Below, piece after piece: positions 11,501-21,189 of a DNA stretch of 64,000 nt. Origin of the DNA: Parelaphostrongylus tenuis (lineage: Eukaryota > Nematoda > Chromadorea > Rhabditida > Metastrongylidae); contig JAHQIW010007122.1 of NCBI GenBank assembly GCA_019055375.1, positions 186,001-250,000 of the forward strand. Reading direction: 5' to 3'. Positions within the stretch are counted from its first letter, which is position 1. The number at the start of each line of letters is the position of its first letter. Made by a program: the position numbers and the translations under genes. Below the pieces are notes generated by a model. That model saw only the letters and a program-made list of their open reading frames with translations, made no database searches and had not been told where the DNA came from.

Positions 11501-14500
11501 TAGCATCGATGGCTTCTACGAAAGATTCATAGAGTTTCCTGTAAAGGATACCAACCAATTTGTCCTCATGAGACGAACCAATAATCTGGAAATTCAAATA
11601 GTAAGGACTCTATGATGCAGAGTGATGTTCGAAACTTCTGCATCAGCGGGACTCGAACCCTCATTTCACCCTATCCGATGGTGCGTACTCTAACCGGTTG
11701 CATGATCGACGCCTCCCCATTTTGCCACCACTCTCTCTAAGCTATAAAGAGTCTACCGATACACGCCGGCACTCTAAGAGAGCGAGTGTGGAGGGTTGGA
11801 GGTGCTCATGTGGCGAATCATTCGATGGCTCGATTCCGTGCCCAAGGCTCATAACCTTCCATCTCTTCGAGAATGGTGAATTAATACCAGACCTATTTAA
11901 GAAAAAAGCAGCACCGACTTATACATCGATAGGCCATCGCGAGTTATTGTAAAGGCCAGAAATGTGTTAGATCAAACAATGCTTGAAGACGAATGAATGT
12001 CGCATTCCTCAGGGACTTATCAACGCAAAGAGCTTTATCCTGATATGCTGGTCACCGGAAACGATGTTAAAGAGCAAAAAAGAAATAAGGAGACCAAATA
12101 GAATTCCTTCTATCTCACCGCTTTAAGCGATGGCATGATGTTATAGATATAGCCAGAGAGGTAGAGTGATGTGCAAAATTTTGCGCCAGCTGGGACTCAA
12201 ACCTGCATCTCACGGTAGAACGAGAAGTGGAAAAACATGCGTCAACAGTGCAACGAGTTACAGCACGCGCTCCCGGATAGAGTGAGGTGTGGGTTCGAGT
12301 CCCAACTGACGCAAAAATTTTGCAAACAAAGAGATATTTTCTCGTGACCCAGCGATAGGTTAAAGGCAAAAGTATAGAGGGATAGAAATCCTGTAGATAA
12401 TAATCCCTGAGGAATGAATTCGATTCCACACAGCATATAGCAACGATTGAATGCCTATATGACCTTTACAATGACTCGCAGTAGTATACCGAGATGTATC
12501 ATCAAATCAGCGCTAGCATACCCTTAGACAAGTTTGTTACCAATTCGCCGACCCCGAAGGGATGAAAGGCTGATCCCTTCGTACGGAACTGAACCATCGA
12601 CGTATGTCCTGCTCGGCACCTCTAACCAATGCGAGATGCGCGCCCAGCAAATCGTTACAATATAGAAGCACACAGGGTTCGATAGCGATTAGTACCCCAC
12701 GAGTAATTCCCGTTGAAGACTAACTCCTGATAGTGCCTAAGGTCAAAACATGGACAAGAGAAGGTCAATGAGAGGGCTCCGGTTCGTATGGTGGTTAACT
12801 TGTGAGCCCCTGTAAAAGGTAATCGTGGGTTCACAGCCAACCAAAATCCCGTGTTTTATTCATATCAAGCATTTTTATGGTTGTACAATCACATATTCGG
12901 TCTTACTTAATTAACCCTGTCGCTACGGTACAGCAGTTGAAATTACTGAGCGCAGCTTGAATCGCAAACGACGCGCGATTTTCGCTCTTTAACAAAGATT
13001 TTGTTATCTTTGTTTCGAGAAATAATTCAGGTTCTTTGTATCACTTCGATAGAACTTGATTTTCTCTACAAGTCTGTATGATTTTTGTGCATGTATAACT
13101 CCTATGTGTAAAGAAAACTCCACACTTAAAATGCATTTCATCTTCGCTCTCACAAAGCGCTACAGAAACTTTTAAAGAGCCAGTTTACGCTTCAACTTTG
13201 CGAGATTTGGGCTATCGAATGAGCCTAGTGTAGCACAAAAAAGCTATAAACTGACTCTTAGTTGAGCAAATCAGATAGGCCGAGTGTGAAACATAATTTT
13301 ATTTCAGCTGCTACAGCGTAGTTCAAAGGCCTTTTCGAACACAAAGCAAAGTGTTCGAGTCTCCGAGGTTTGAGCTTTCGAATGACTACTCAAATTCTAG
13401 ATAAAAAGTTTGATTCCGCAAAAAAAAAACTCTGAAAATTTGAGGATCAAAATGACTCATTGCCCGCAAGGGGTGGATAAGGGTTGTCTTCTCTGTTCTG
13501 ACAAAAAATTCTAAAATTTTCCAGTTACTTTGATTCTCGATGTCTTTCTACACATGCTATCATATATTCAGTTTATATAAAATAGAATAAGGTGGGCCGG
13601 ACATGTGATGCGCTTCAACGACAACCGATGGACGAGAGCCGTTACCGAGTGGACTTTTCGGGACATCAAGCGCTCTACAGGAAGACCGCCGACCCGGTGG
13701 TCCGATTTCTTCACGAAAGCGATAGAAGAAAGATATGATGCTCAGCGAATCCCTAGAGCGAGGAGGACCACCTGGCCAATCTTGCACACGATAGGGAAAA
13801 GTGGAAGAGTTGCTGGTACCCGCTCGAGTCACTCGACGATCAACGGGACCACAGGTGACAGGTGACTGCAATGCCTTCGCATAGAGTAAAAGGCCTCTGT
13901 TTCAAAAATGATTCTGCGCACCGCAAGTGATGTCATTTCATCGAAATCTTTAAACATTTATGTTATTAGTGTCTTCAAATAGGCTTCTATTCATTGCTCT
14001 CTATGGATACTAGCCATTTGTCCCTATTTCTGACTGCCAATCAACCCGTTATGGAGTTAGACCCACGGGATAACAAGTTGAGAAGCGCGACCCGATACAA
14101 TTTCCGTTGATACAACGCAATACGAGGGTTTTTCGAAACAGAAACCCTATTGAAAAGATACTACTTTTCGAACGAAATAATCTGTCGACACATTATGGAG
14201 TCTGGTCAAAAGCTACTCACAAACCAGAGGCCAAAAGCGAAACTTCATTTCCCCATCGCCCCTACAGTAGATTAACCCTTTCGGGACCATGGACTCACGG
14301 CCTTTGCGTCTTCAACAGACAACACGGGATGGTGTGTCCCACCTCCTCAGCTTCTGCAACCCCTAGTATGGGAATCACTGTCCGCCTCACTCGTCTCTGC
14401 TACTCGAAACCCCGTCCGTCAGGCGGAAAGTCACTGGTTCGATCCCCTGCCACGACGCTTCACTCTAGTTTTTTCTATGTTTATCTTTTTGATGTCGACT

Positions 14501-17183
14501 GATATTGAAGGTTGTCCTGTACTGTATTTATCATACGAGAGAACGCTGAGCTGCCTAACACTGCAATATTTTTTGATACAAAACGCGGATTCATGGAGTA
14601 ATAATACACACAATTTTTGCGCATTTCTTACAACGACGTTGAATTATATATGGTGTGATATAGTGTGTCTGTGATTTGAGCATACTGCACTGAAAATAAA
14701 AAATAACACCAAAAAAAACTACAGCGAAGAGTCGCTGTAGGGGATCGAACAGCAGCAACCTTCTTCCCGATGGACATGGGACCGAGTGGTAGAGAGGAGT
14801 AAACGGAAAGTGATTCCCACGCTGGAGGCTAAAGACGTAAAGGTGGTGGAGCAGCTCGTCCAGGTTGTCAGTCAGAGATGTCGAGGCCATGGGTTTATGG
14901 TTCCGAAAGGGTTTACCCTTTCAGGACCACGTGTACAAATTTCCGTACGCGCGCATTTTCGTGGTATTCTCGTCGACCATTAGATTTTTGATCAGACTTA
15001 AACAGTCATTCGATAGCTGAAAAATTACCGGTTCTAATGGCTTGACTTTTGATAACACTTTTCCAGGAGCTGTAGCAACTGCCTTTTTCTCTGCGGAGTG
15101 CACAATGCGACTTGCACTCGCGTTTACATAGCCTTTTCACAGAACAAAGGTTTTTCACCAAAGTTTTTATAATTACTGGATAACTTGACAAATGGTGATT
15201 CTAAATAGAAACTTCGTATTTGAATAGGATAGCAAATGTAAGTTTTTAATGCGATGCAAGAACAGTGAACAAAAACTGCGCTTCGCACTTCACGCTCTAT
15301 GCGAACAGCCCGTCTCTTGACCTTTCCAGTGGGTTTAATAGTACTTATATAGCGAAATCGCTATGCTGGAGACAATCTACGATCACAAATGATGATATAT
15401 AATACTCAAAGCCTCCTACAAAAGTTTTTTTTTTAGTGAAAAAAGCCCACGTGCCCTAAAAATCCCCACTTTTGATACTAAGGTCACGTCAATACGAACA
15501 TCAAAAGCATACGAGCCTGTAGACAAAATCTTAAACTATCGGGATATCGCAAGAATCTCCACAGTTTCATTAAAATGGTTAAAAAACCCTAACCAAATAC
15601 CAGGAATCGCGCACCGAGGCTGCGATTTGCACTGCAAGTGCCGGCTACAACTGGAGGTCCTGAAAGGGTTGAATGACTACTAAAAATAGAGTGAAATAGC
15701 CTTGTCCAGTGAAAAAGGCCCCTAGGAATAGTGCAGAGGGGAAAGTAATATCTGAGAGCAAAATTCTTTTGAGCTAGTAAAATAAGAAATTAAAGAGAGG
15801 ACTACCTCAGCGATTAGTTGCTTTCCATAATGAGCATAGACTAATCCTGCTGAGCTCAACTTTGTATTGAAATCGAGCACACCCAACGTTTGCATTGTTT
15901 CATTGAATTGTCTGGAAGAAATTTATCTAATCTTACATAAAAGATGAAAAAAAGATAATCTCTTAGCGCTGGTCAATTCCAGATGAATTCCTAACGCATA
16001 GGACTTCAACAAACATCGCTTGAAGTGATTTCAATGCATGTCTGGCTCTAACACCGATCCGCGGTGGCTTAGCGATGTATCATTTCTGTGTTGCTATCCT
16101 TCCATAAAAGTCTGGTGCCCGCTCACAAATCCCAGAGGAATGAAAAGGTTGGTAAGCCTTGGGCGCGACACCGAACTACTGACCACGTGTGTATCCCAGA
16201 GCACCTCTAACCATTGTGCCACGCCCTTATTGATGCTTCTCAACTTCACACGATCCGTCTTCACGTCTAATTGTGCGTGTATCCCATCCTTTCTTGCATT
16301 CGATCCTATTTCCTTCATATGTTCCACAAAGACCTCCAAATATCTCAAGTGTTGCTTCGGCTACTGGTTGTGAATTTCGCCTTTCAAACCTCCTGAGGAC
16401 CACCATTGATAAGCGGCGGTGTTATACCGTCGCCTGCGCGGCAGTCAGGGAGGGGCGTCTGTGCAGGCACGCCTAGCCGCCTGCCCGCGTTCCCACGAGA
16501 CGCAACGCTGCCACTACAGTAGCCGAGCGGGACTTGAAGTAGTGCAGTAAGCATCAAAAAGGCTCACATGGTCCCCGAAGGGCTGGTAAATGTCATAGAA
16601 TTTCGATTCTCCTTCCAATTCCGAAGGTATCCGAGCTAAGGCGTTCGTTGATTGATTGTAAGAACGCATGGAGGTGGGGAGGGGAGATGGAAGAACGAAT
16701 CACCGCATCGCATCCTGATACACTGCATTACTAGCCACTTTTCTCTGAAGAGTAGAAATAGCTCCTAAGGGAAGGTGGGACCCCCGTCACGTAAGGGTTA
16801 GCAGCAAATAGACATGACATACCTCTGATGATGGTCATAGCGTCTCTTCAAGTGATCATAAACACCTCCCACATCGACAACGACGTCGCATTTCTCAAGT
16901 GTAGCCGAGTCACGCGTTCTGAAAAGAAGCCAATTCGGTTTAATGAAGAAAAAAAAACAGAAATTTGAGCCACTGCTCCTAAAATCGTTCCAAAGTTACC
17001 CAAAACTTGGGTAATCGAACTAAACAAAAGATTGTAATTAGGAAAATTAGACAACAAAAACATACGAAATACAAACCTTACGACTGTATAATCCCTGAAC
17101 TGATTCAACCGTTTGATCATGAAGCAAGCAAACACCTCATCGCAGTGGAATTTTCCATCGTGAGTACCGACCTGACCAACCAT
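5596..17183 (-). CDS. MYG1: MYG1-family 3'-5' exonuclease (UPF0160), ten exons
   Basis: Exons (minus strand): 17183-17077, 16918-16823, 15911-15806, 11585-11464, 11406-11294, 10393-10305, about 10253-10116, 8920-8878, 7129-7041, 5687-5596. MYG1 is an RNA exonuclease of the DHH-like fold acting in mitochondria and nucleus. Visible hallmarks in order: [11 protein letters not shown] (residues 6-16), [77 protein letters not shown] and FIGGN near the end. About 331 residues, close to the family length. Phases agree at every junction except exon 6 to exon 7, where the frame is off by one; a missing T in the TTTT of exon 7 would repair it. The start chosen is the first ATG, but the frame is open back to a TTTTCAG acceptor at 17337 and reads like a mitochondrial presequence. 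Confidence 0.92.
5940..6010 (+). repeat. S2 SINE fragment
   Basis: A short diverged copy of the S2 head (GGTAGCAGGGCAAGAACC, then a segment like GGTGCAATGGCTAGCA) lies between MYG1 exons 9 and 10. The B box is not recognisable. Confidence 0.45.
6210..6990. repeat. long foldback element, family FB-C
   Basis: The left end includes TCATTCGAAGCTTAATTCTCGAGC and a CTACAGCGCTACG motif. The right end carries the inverted counterpart (AGATTGAAGCTTTCG, then CCAGCGAATGAGGTC). The core has the stretch AAGCACAGCGCTGGAATCATG found in the other FB-C copies (10805-11225, 18350-19065, 45550-46345, 62855-63725). It is contained in MYG1 intron 9 and encodes no protein I recognise. Confidence 0.65.
6557..6570 (+). 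repeat. poly-C run (14 C)
   Basis: A homopolymer inside the FB-C element of MYG1 intron 9. It is a likely site of assembly error. Confidence 0.95.
7180..7450 (+). repeat. SINE S1 copy, diverged
   Basis: The head GTGGTTAGTGGTGCTCC matches the S1 A-box region. The downstream segments match GGCGAATTGGTGTCAGACTT, GAGTCATTGTAATGGCC and GAGAGCTTTA of the S1 body. It sits in MYG1 intron 8. Confidence 0.7.
7535..8180. repeat. palindromic element of two S3 tRNA-like units, tail to tail
   Basis: A plus-strand S3 unit (7538-7720) starts with an AACCCTTTGAGGACC end and carries a GCTGGTTCGGCTACC B box. The inverted unit (7995-8130) has GTGGTAGGGGATCGAACC. Between them is the shared tail with GATGTCAATTGGTATTGAAGG. 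The same layout is seen at 14270-14930, so the double unit itself appears to be what was copied. Confidence 0.65.
8515..8762 (-). repeat. SINE S1 copy, diverged
   Basis: The minus strand has GTGTGGCGCAGTGATTGGCG (A box), then GGTTCGATACC (B box), and the S1 body ending in TATGCATTCAATC. It lies within MYG1 intron 8, immediately 3' of exon 8. Confidence 0.75.
9055..9350. repeat. hammerhead-bearing foldback element, family I
   Basis: Terminal inverted repeats of about 80 bases: the left runs from ACACCTCTCATTTCGAGTG through CAATATGCCTGATA to GAGCCACGCATGTGG, and the right returns through ATCAGGCATATC to CGAAACGAAAGGTGTG. A minus-strand hammerhead motif at 9175-9218 lies between them; its GAAA is changed to AAAA. 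It lies in MYG1 intron 7. A further partial plus-strand unit follows at 9395-9620. Confidence 0.8.
9175..9218 (-). ncRNA. hammerhead ribozyme motif, damaged core
   Basis: Minus strand: stem I GCCCUA with UUGGGC (one mismatch), core CUGACGA, stem II GGC...GCC, then AAAA instead of GAAA, stem III region CACGUG, and a GUA cleavage triplet. The changed base is one of the conserved catalytic-core residues, so activity is unlikely. Confidence 0.6.
9395..9620 (+). repeat. partial family I element with decayed hammerhead
   Basis: From ATGTTCGTCGTCGCC to the inner terminal repeat (TTCAAAAATGATTATCAAGC) this copies family I. The hammerhead region near 9495-9538 keeps GATGAGGCTGTCAAGGCGG and AAACAAGTGTACC, but the CUGAUGA box has two changes and stem I is broken. 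Confidence 0.6.
9785..10055. repeat. head-to-head S2 tRNA-like pair (foldback)
   Basis: The minus unit at 9785-9890 has GGTGTTCAACTCCTGCC-like B-box sequence and an A-box region TAGTGCAATGGCTAGACACG. The plus unit at 9960-10050 has TAGTGCAGTGCTTGG and GTTCAACTCCC. The outer ends (GCAAAAGTTTGAGC and GCTCAAAGTTTTG) are inverted repeats, so this is one palindromic element rather than two independent SINEs. It lies in MYG1 intron 7. Confidence 0.75.
10490..10750. repeat. head-to-head S2 tRNA-like pair (foldback)
   Basis: The minus unit (10490-10562) and plus unit (10650-10745) share CAGGCTGGAGTTGAACCCGC-like B-box sequence and its inverse (GGGTTCAACTC type). The A-box regions face each other across about 90 bases. 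The arrangement matches 9785-10055 and 4630-4950. Confidence 0.7.
10805..11225. repeat. foldback element FB-C, short version
   Basis: The left end reads GGGACAAATGAAAAATCCGA and the right end reads back ATGAGGTCGGTTTTCATTTG. The next layers (CATTCGAAAGCTTAGATTTC and GAAATCTGGGCTTTCGAATG) also pair. It inserts just 3' of MYG1 exon 5, in intron 5. Confidence 0.85.
11630..11720 (-). repeat. S2 tRNA-like SINE copy
   Basis: The minus strand has a head with CAACCGGTTAGAGTACGC and a B box GGTTCGAGTCCCGC followed by the tail CTGATGCAGAAG. The boxes are near consensus. It lies in MYG1 intron 3, adjacent to exon 4. Confidence 0.6.
11780..12045 (+). repeat. SINE S1 copy, 5' damaged
   Basis: It matches the S1 body: AGCAGCACCGACT, GCGAGTTATTGTAAAGGCC, GTCGCATTCCTCAGGGA and GAGCTTTATCCT. 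The pol III boxes are degraded. Confidence 0.65.
12170..12335. repeat. head-to-head S2 tRNA-like pair (foldback)
   Basis: The outer ends AAAATTTTGCGCCAGCTGGG and ACTGACGCAAAAATTTTGC are inverted. The left half holds GGACTCAAACCTGCATCTCAC and the right half the inverse, GTGAGGTGTGGGTTCGAGTCC. This is the cleanest B box of the S2 family in the window. Confidence 0.75.
12425..12655 (-). repeat. SINE S1 copy
   Basis: The minus strand contains a GCGCATCTCGCATTGGTTAG-like head, a B box (GGTTCAGTTCC) and the S1 body ending in GTCATTGTAAAGGTC. Moderately diverged, in MYG1 intron 3. Confidence 0.7.
12850..13560. other. gene-free stretch of degenerate FB-C-like repeat
   Basis: Fragments such as GATTTGGGCTATCGAATGA, GCTACAGCGTAGTTCAAAGGCC and TGAGCTTTCGAATGACTAC match the arms of the FB-C family and the interval 19480-19910. 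No coding signal is seen. It lies in MYG1 intron 3. Confidence 0.5.
13575..13885 (+). mobile_element. RTE-type LINE, 3' end of the reverse-transcriptase ORF
   Basis: The translation has the RTE C-terminal signature [17 protein letters not shown], then [19 protein letters not shown], then a frameshift after RARRT, beyond which the family pattern continues in the next frame (ARDREKWKS type) to a stop. Only the last roughly 100 codons remain, as expected for a 5'-truncated LINE insertion. It lies in MYG1 intron 3. Related fragments are at 27405-27665, 40790-42000 and 59240-60080. Confidence 0.85.
14270..14930. repeat. palindromic element of two S3 tRNA-like units, tail to tail
   Basis: The plus unit starts AACCCTTTCGGGACCATGG and has the B box CTGGTTCGATCCCCTGCC at about 14433. 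The inverted unit (14710-14830) has GTAGGGGATCGAAC. The shared tail contains GATGTCGACTGATATTGAAGG. The layout equals 7535-8180. Confidence 0.7.
14940..15780. other. gene-free stretch
   Basis: AT-rich, with scattered short matches to the FB-C arms (CAGTCATTCGATAGCTGAAAA). No coding sequence or intact repeat is recognised. It lies in MYG1 intron 3. Confidence 0.45.
16000..16235 (-). repeat. SINE S1 copy
   Basis: The minus strand has GGCGTGGCACAATGGTTAG (A box), a B box near GTTCGGTGTCG and the S1 body. It sits in MYG1 intron 2 next to exon 3. Confidence 0.75.
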
Positions 17184-17336
17184 CGAGTCAAAGGAACGCC
17201 CCGGAAGGTTTACGGAGGAAGCGGCACGGAGCTGGATTAGCTGACTGAACGAGAAGTGAGTCCGTTGGAAGACGACGACGACGGAACGCCACAAAACGGC
17301 AATGATTGCAGGAGACGAGTTGCCTACACGGGGCCG

Positions 17337-17345
17337 CTGAAAATG
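17337..17345 (-). promoter_or_regulatory. probable splice or trans-splice acceptor upstream of MYG1
   Basis: The minus strand reads CTCATTTTCAG immediately before 17336. From there the frame is open into the MYG1 start region. It could be an SL trans-splice site with a 152-base leader, or the acceptor of a further upstream coding exon carrying a mitochondrial presequence. Confidence 0.5.
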
Positions 17346-17377
17346 AGAAGATTCTGAGTGTTATGCGAAACTAACGA

Positions 17378-17455
17378 CTCCAGGAGGAGTTGAACCCGCG
17401 TTCCGCATTACCAGAGAGAGAGAGGGGGTACGCACGCCTTCCACTACACCATACA
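17378..17455 (-). repeat. S2 tRNA-like SINE copy
   Basis: The minus strand has TGGTGTAGTGGAAGGCGTGCG (A-box region) and a B box GGGTTCAACTCCTCCTGG. It is interrupted by a GA repeat (AGAGAGAGAGAGGG). Confidence 0.65.
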
Positions 17456-17949
17456 AGCGATCGCTTTAGTATCGCTCTTTGACGTAACCCTTTGAGGACC
17501 AGCGCTGACAGGTAGGCGGCGTCGCGCCGTCGCTCTCTCACGGATCGCAAATCTCCCATTGGACGACGCCGCTGTCATCTGCCCATAGATGTCTGGCTAC
17601 CTGCGCCTGCTTTCCCACGAGGTGCGGCGCCGTCATTACAGTAACTGCACGAGATTTGACGTCGCCCGGCATGGTACGAAACGTGCCATTTAGCCCTTAA
17701 AAATCGAAAAACGAGTGGAGATTGGAAATATTGGATATCAGTTGCCAACTCTGGATAACTGGTAACTTATAAAATTACTGACAAAGCGCTGAAATGAATA
17801 AATTTTTTGAACAAAAAGTACACTTTTGGTTGTTTTTTTTTTCTTTTGATGACTTGATGAATTTCGGTTTTGTTCGGAAAACTGACTTTTTATGAAGCCA
17901 AATTGACGAAAATCGTCATTAAAGACGCCAAGAAAAAGTGTCAGTAGGA

Positions 17950-18045
17950 CACGAGCATCGATGGGCGCAGGGGTTAACACGCGCCCTGCGAAATGGGGAG
18001 ACGCGGGTTCGATCTCCTGGCAGACAAGTGTCAAAGTTGTGACGA
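17950..18045 (+). repeat. S2 tRNA-like SINE copy
   Basis: GATGGGCGCAGGGGTTAACACG forms the A-box region and GGGTTCGATCTCCTGGC the B box, followed by the tail GTCAAAGTTGTG. The B box is close to consensus. Confidence 0.65.
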
Positions 18046-18171
18046 TGACGAATCATCAGTAAGGAAAGTAAAAATAAGAGGGTGACAAAATAGAAGATAA
18101 ATATTACTCACATACAAAATATGGCTGCAAATAGGATACATTATTTTTTACTTACAAAATGACACAGGAAG

Positions 18172-18255
18172 CGTTGTAGCGCAGTGGTTAAAATTACGCG
18201 TATCAGGGAAAGAGGCGATAAGAGAAGCACTTGTTCGATTCCGTCTCCTAACACT
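18172..18255 (+). repeat. tRNA-like SINE copy, S2-related
   Basis: AGCGTTGTAGCGCAGTGG provides a good A box (TAGCGCAGTGG) and TTGTTCGATTCCGTCTCC a B box. The tRNA arms do not pair well enough for a functional tRNA. Confidence 0.6.
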
Positions 18256-18349
18256 CACTTGCTATCAATTAAGGAAAGCTTTAGGAAACGCCTCAGCTAG
18301 ACTATCCGCAGGATTAGAAGGAAAGTCGAGTTCTTTTCCGATAGACCGC

Positions 18350-19065
18350 AAAAGATGATGAAACGATCCCTTTTGCTGGGCAAAAAATTCTTCGAAAAGT
18401 GATCATTCGAAACTTTGAATCTCTGGCTTAAGCGCTACGTGGCCCTTTTTTGACAACATCCTTTTATAACGCTGTAAAATTTAAATTTAAATTATGTTTT
18501 ACATCAGCGCGGCACTTCGCTGTTACTTCGCTAGAAGCCACAAAAAGCATATGAACGTGTAGAGGAAATCTTGTAGTATGTAGAGTGATATGCCTCATCT
18601 CGAGTTTATTTCGAAACGGAGGAAAAATTCCCAATTAAATAACGAAAATCGCACTTCGCATGTGAGCCGCCTGAGCGCCATCGATCGATGGCCGTGTCGA
18701 GACCGCGGCGGGCAGACCCCTGTGCCTGTCCCCCCAGCCCGTGCAATAGCCGAGAAACAACTATCCGCGTTAATCCATCTTACTTTCACTGCAGAGAAAC
18801 GGTCTTCCCAGAAAACAAGCACAGCGTTGGAATCGTTGGATATCACGCTATTGAATGACCACTTATAGGCTGAAGGAAGAGCTCTGTGCTACGAGAAATA
18901 TGCACGTGTGAACCGGAAATGTTTTCCTTTCGCTGAAGCGTTATAAGAGGACTTTTTCAAAAAATAGCCACCTAGAGCAGTAGCCGGAGACTTAAGCTTT
19001 CGAATGAATACTTCCGTTTTTCTGAAAAATTTCTGTCCAGCGAATGGGACCGCTTCTTCATTCCT
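18350..19065. repeat. foldback element FB-C
   Basis: The left end carries AGTGATCATTCGAAACTTTG and the right end AAGCTTTCGAATGAATACTTC, then CCAGCGAATGGGACC. The core has GCAGAGAAACGGTCTTCCC and AAGCACAGCGTTGGAATC, as in 62855-63725 and 45550-46345. Confidence 0.75.
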
Positions 19066-19244
19066 GATGTCTGACGGAAGAATTCCGACGAAAATTGTCT
19101 CAACCAGTTTTCTAGAAGTTTCAAAGAGAAGAACGGCCTTTGTAGAGAGAGTGAATGCGAGGAATAGAGACGAGTAGAATAAAATAGATAGACGAGATTG
19201 AGAAGTCTGCTTCCAACTCTCGAGCCCGGAATGGTGGGTGGTAG

Positions 19245-19330
19245 GCTTGCTCAGCGTTACTGGTTGGCGGCACTGAACCATCGACCACACATGTCTCCCA
19301 CAGCACTTCTACTCATTGCACCCCACCTGC
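19245..19330 (-). repeat. SINE S1 head fragment
   Basis: The minus strand has GTGGGGTGCAATGAGTAG (A-box region) and a GGTTCAGTGCC B box. The body is missing. Confidence 0.55.
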
Positions 19331-19339
19331 CACAACCGC

Positions 19340-20205
19340 ATATACTGGCACAATTAGCATAATCGTCTTGGCAGATCGAACATCCTGCTACACCACGGTC
19401 GAACGCTTTGGGAATGGCGCTTGATCGATCGCACAGTGCGACTCCAAGAGGCGCGCGATTTTCGTTATTCAATAACGTTTTCTCCCCATTTGGAAAGTAA
19501 AACCTAGGTTTTCTGTGTAACTCTGATACTCCAGGATTTTCTCTACATAGTCATACGTCTTTCACTCATACAGAACTTTTCCAAGCGAAAAAACCTTGAG
19601 TGTGAAACGTCATCCTCTTTTCGCTCTGGCAGCGTTCAATGACAACCTTTCAAAAAACCAATGACATCATCGGAATCCTTGAAATTTGGGCTATCGAATG
19701 ACTAGTGAGGGCTTGACAAAGAGCCATACGTAAGCTCCAAACGAGCAAATAAACAAACTGAGTGTGGAAGATAGTTTTATTTTCGCAGCTAGAACTTGAT
19801 AGAAAGGCTTTTTCGAAAAACCAAACATATCGTTAGAATCTCAGAGACTTAAACTTTCGAACAACTACCAAGTATCTGAGAGAAGAAGACTTCTGGCCAG
19901 CGAGAAAGGCCTCAAAAAATCGTGCACCTTACATGTCGTCTCTTAGGGGCTAAGATGAGCGGGTCTGGACTGTCCGAATTCCATTTGCAGTGTCGCCGAC
20001 ATCGGTGCTCCACGGAGAAAATTCGCGCCATCGCCAACCCATCCATAGCCGAAGGAACTCGGCGATCCAGTCGCCGCACCAAGAGGTACGCGTCGTGCTC
20101 CTCGGGTTTTCCCTGCAGTTTCCTGTCTTATTTTGTTTATTTTTATTTAGTCCTACTTTTTTATTGTTTATTCGGATTATTATTTCTATATGCCTGGCAC
20201 TCATT
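19340..20205. other. gene-free stretch with repeat fragments
   Basis: The first 140 bases are the inverted counterpart of 18630-18720 (GCGCGCGATTTTCGTTATT and similar). From 19480 to 19910 there is FB-C-like sequence. The open frames near 19922-20255 are not recognised and overlap on both strands, so I do not call them genes. Confidence 0.45.
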
Positions 20206-20430
20206 TTTTGAGCATGCATATCAGTGGGACTGGAGCACCCACACAGGATTGGCAAAAGAAGAGAAAGGGTAACTGCCCGACTGACGAGATCGCAAGATCG
20301 AAGCCGCGTGTATCGGGCTAAGTCAGCCTTCTTTGATAGACCACTGATATGCGTGGCTTAAAAAATGGTTACCAGGCATATTGAAATTTGAGCTGTGGTC
20401 TTGAGAAAACACTCGAAACGAAGGATATTA
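20205..20430 (+). repeat. family I hammerhead element, left end truncated
   Basis: The hammerhead motif at 20275-20318 is followed by CACTGATATGCGTGGCTTAAA and the full right terminal repeat (ACCAGGCATATTGAAATTTG to CACTCGAAACGAAGG). The left repeat is reduced to TTTTGAGCATGCATATCAGT. Confidence 0.8.
20275..20318 (+). ncRNA. hammerhead ribozyme motif, stem III altered
   Basis: Stem I GCCCGA pairs perfectly with UCGGGC. The core is CUGACGA and stem II is GAUC-GCAA-GAUC. The second core box reads GAAG rather than GAAA, and stem III carries an extra base, so the conserved 15.1-16.1 pair becomes G-U. Probably weak or inactive. Confidence 0.75.
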
Positions 20431-20864
20431 TTTTTATTATTTGTCAAAAAGTGCGGTATATTTCAAGCTCTACTTAGCCTCCACCTCGGCTCTCGTGGCT
20501 TAGCGGCTAGCGGGTTATCAAGGCTCAATGCCATACCTAGTACAATCGAGTTCGTGTCTCATCTTACGTTTTCTCACGATCTTTGCTCTATTCAGTTTTT
20601 TTCTCCATTTATTTCTGTAAATTTTTTGTACTGGGAACTCTTCATGACCTGCGCCCTGGACTTCACGGCTCTTTGGGCCGTAATAGTGAACTTCTGGTAG
20701 AATATCAAATCTCAGTGAAGTCCACGACTGGTGCCGGACTTTCTGGCGATGTCCATCCTCTTTGCGTCTGCTCTAACTTATTGGTTGTTCATCTTTTGAT
20801 AAATCACTGTATGATCTCCACTGTCAATCCCAGAGCTGATGCATTTATTGTAGTAACCCTCTAC

Positions 20865-21165
20865 AAAGAGCGCATGTGGCGCAGTGGTTAGAGGTGCTCT
20901 GCGTCGCACACGAGGTCAATGGTTCGACCTCGCGCTCATGGCTCACGAAGCCATCCATCCCTTTGGGGTCCGTAAATTGGTACCAGACAGGTCTCAGACT
21001 TGTCTGGGAGGATAAGCAGCACTGACTCGGTTCAGCGGGAGGCCACCGCGAGTCATTGTAAAGGCCAGATATGCATTCAATCACCTCAAGCGAAGGTGAA
21101 AATTGAAGTCGAATGCATGGCGCATCACCAGGGATTCATCAACGCCAGAACTTTATGCTTTTATC
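20865..21165 (+). repeat. SINE S1 copy, well preserved
   Basis: A box in GTGGCGCAGTGGTTAGAGG and B box in ATGGTTCGACCTCGCGC. The body runs through GGTACCAGACAGGTCTCAG, GCAGCACTGACTCGGTTCAG and GTCATTGTAAAGGCCAGATA, with a tail at GCGCATCACCAGGGATT. It is about 90 percent alike to 22130-22415 by eye. Confidence 0.88.
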
Positions 21166-21189
21166 CTTTAACCCTCTACAAACGATTAG

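Noticed and set aside
13560..13871. Minus-strand open frame of about 100 codons
   Set aside because: It is the antisense of the RTE LINE 3' end.
16993..17020. SL1-like ATTACCCAAGTTT on the minus strand in MYG1 intron 1
   Set aside because: Only 13 bases match, and the sequence is a local palindrome (TTACCCAA...TTGGGTAA), so it is likely coincidental.
19922..20272. Overlapping open frames of about 100-116 codons on both strands
   Set aside because: No recognisable domain, low-complexity hydrophobic tail, and they run into a hammerhead foldback element.
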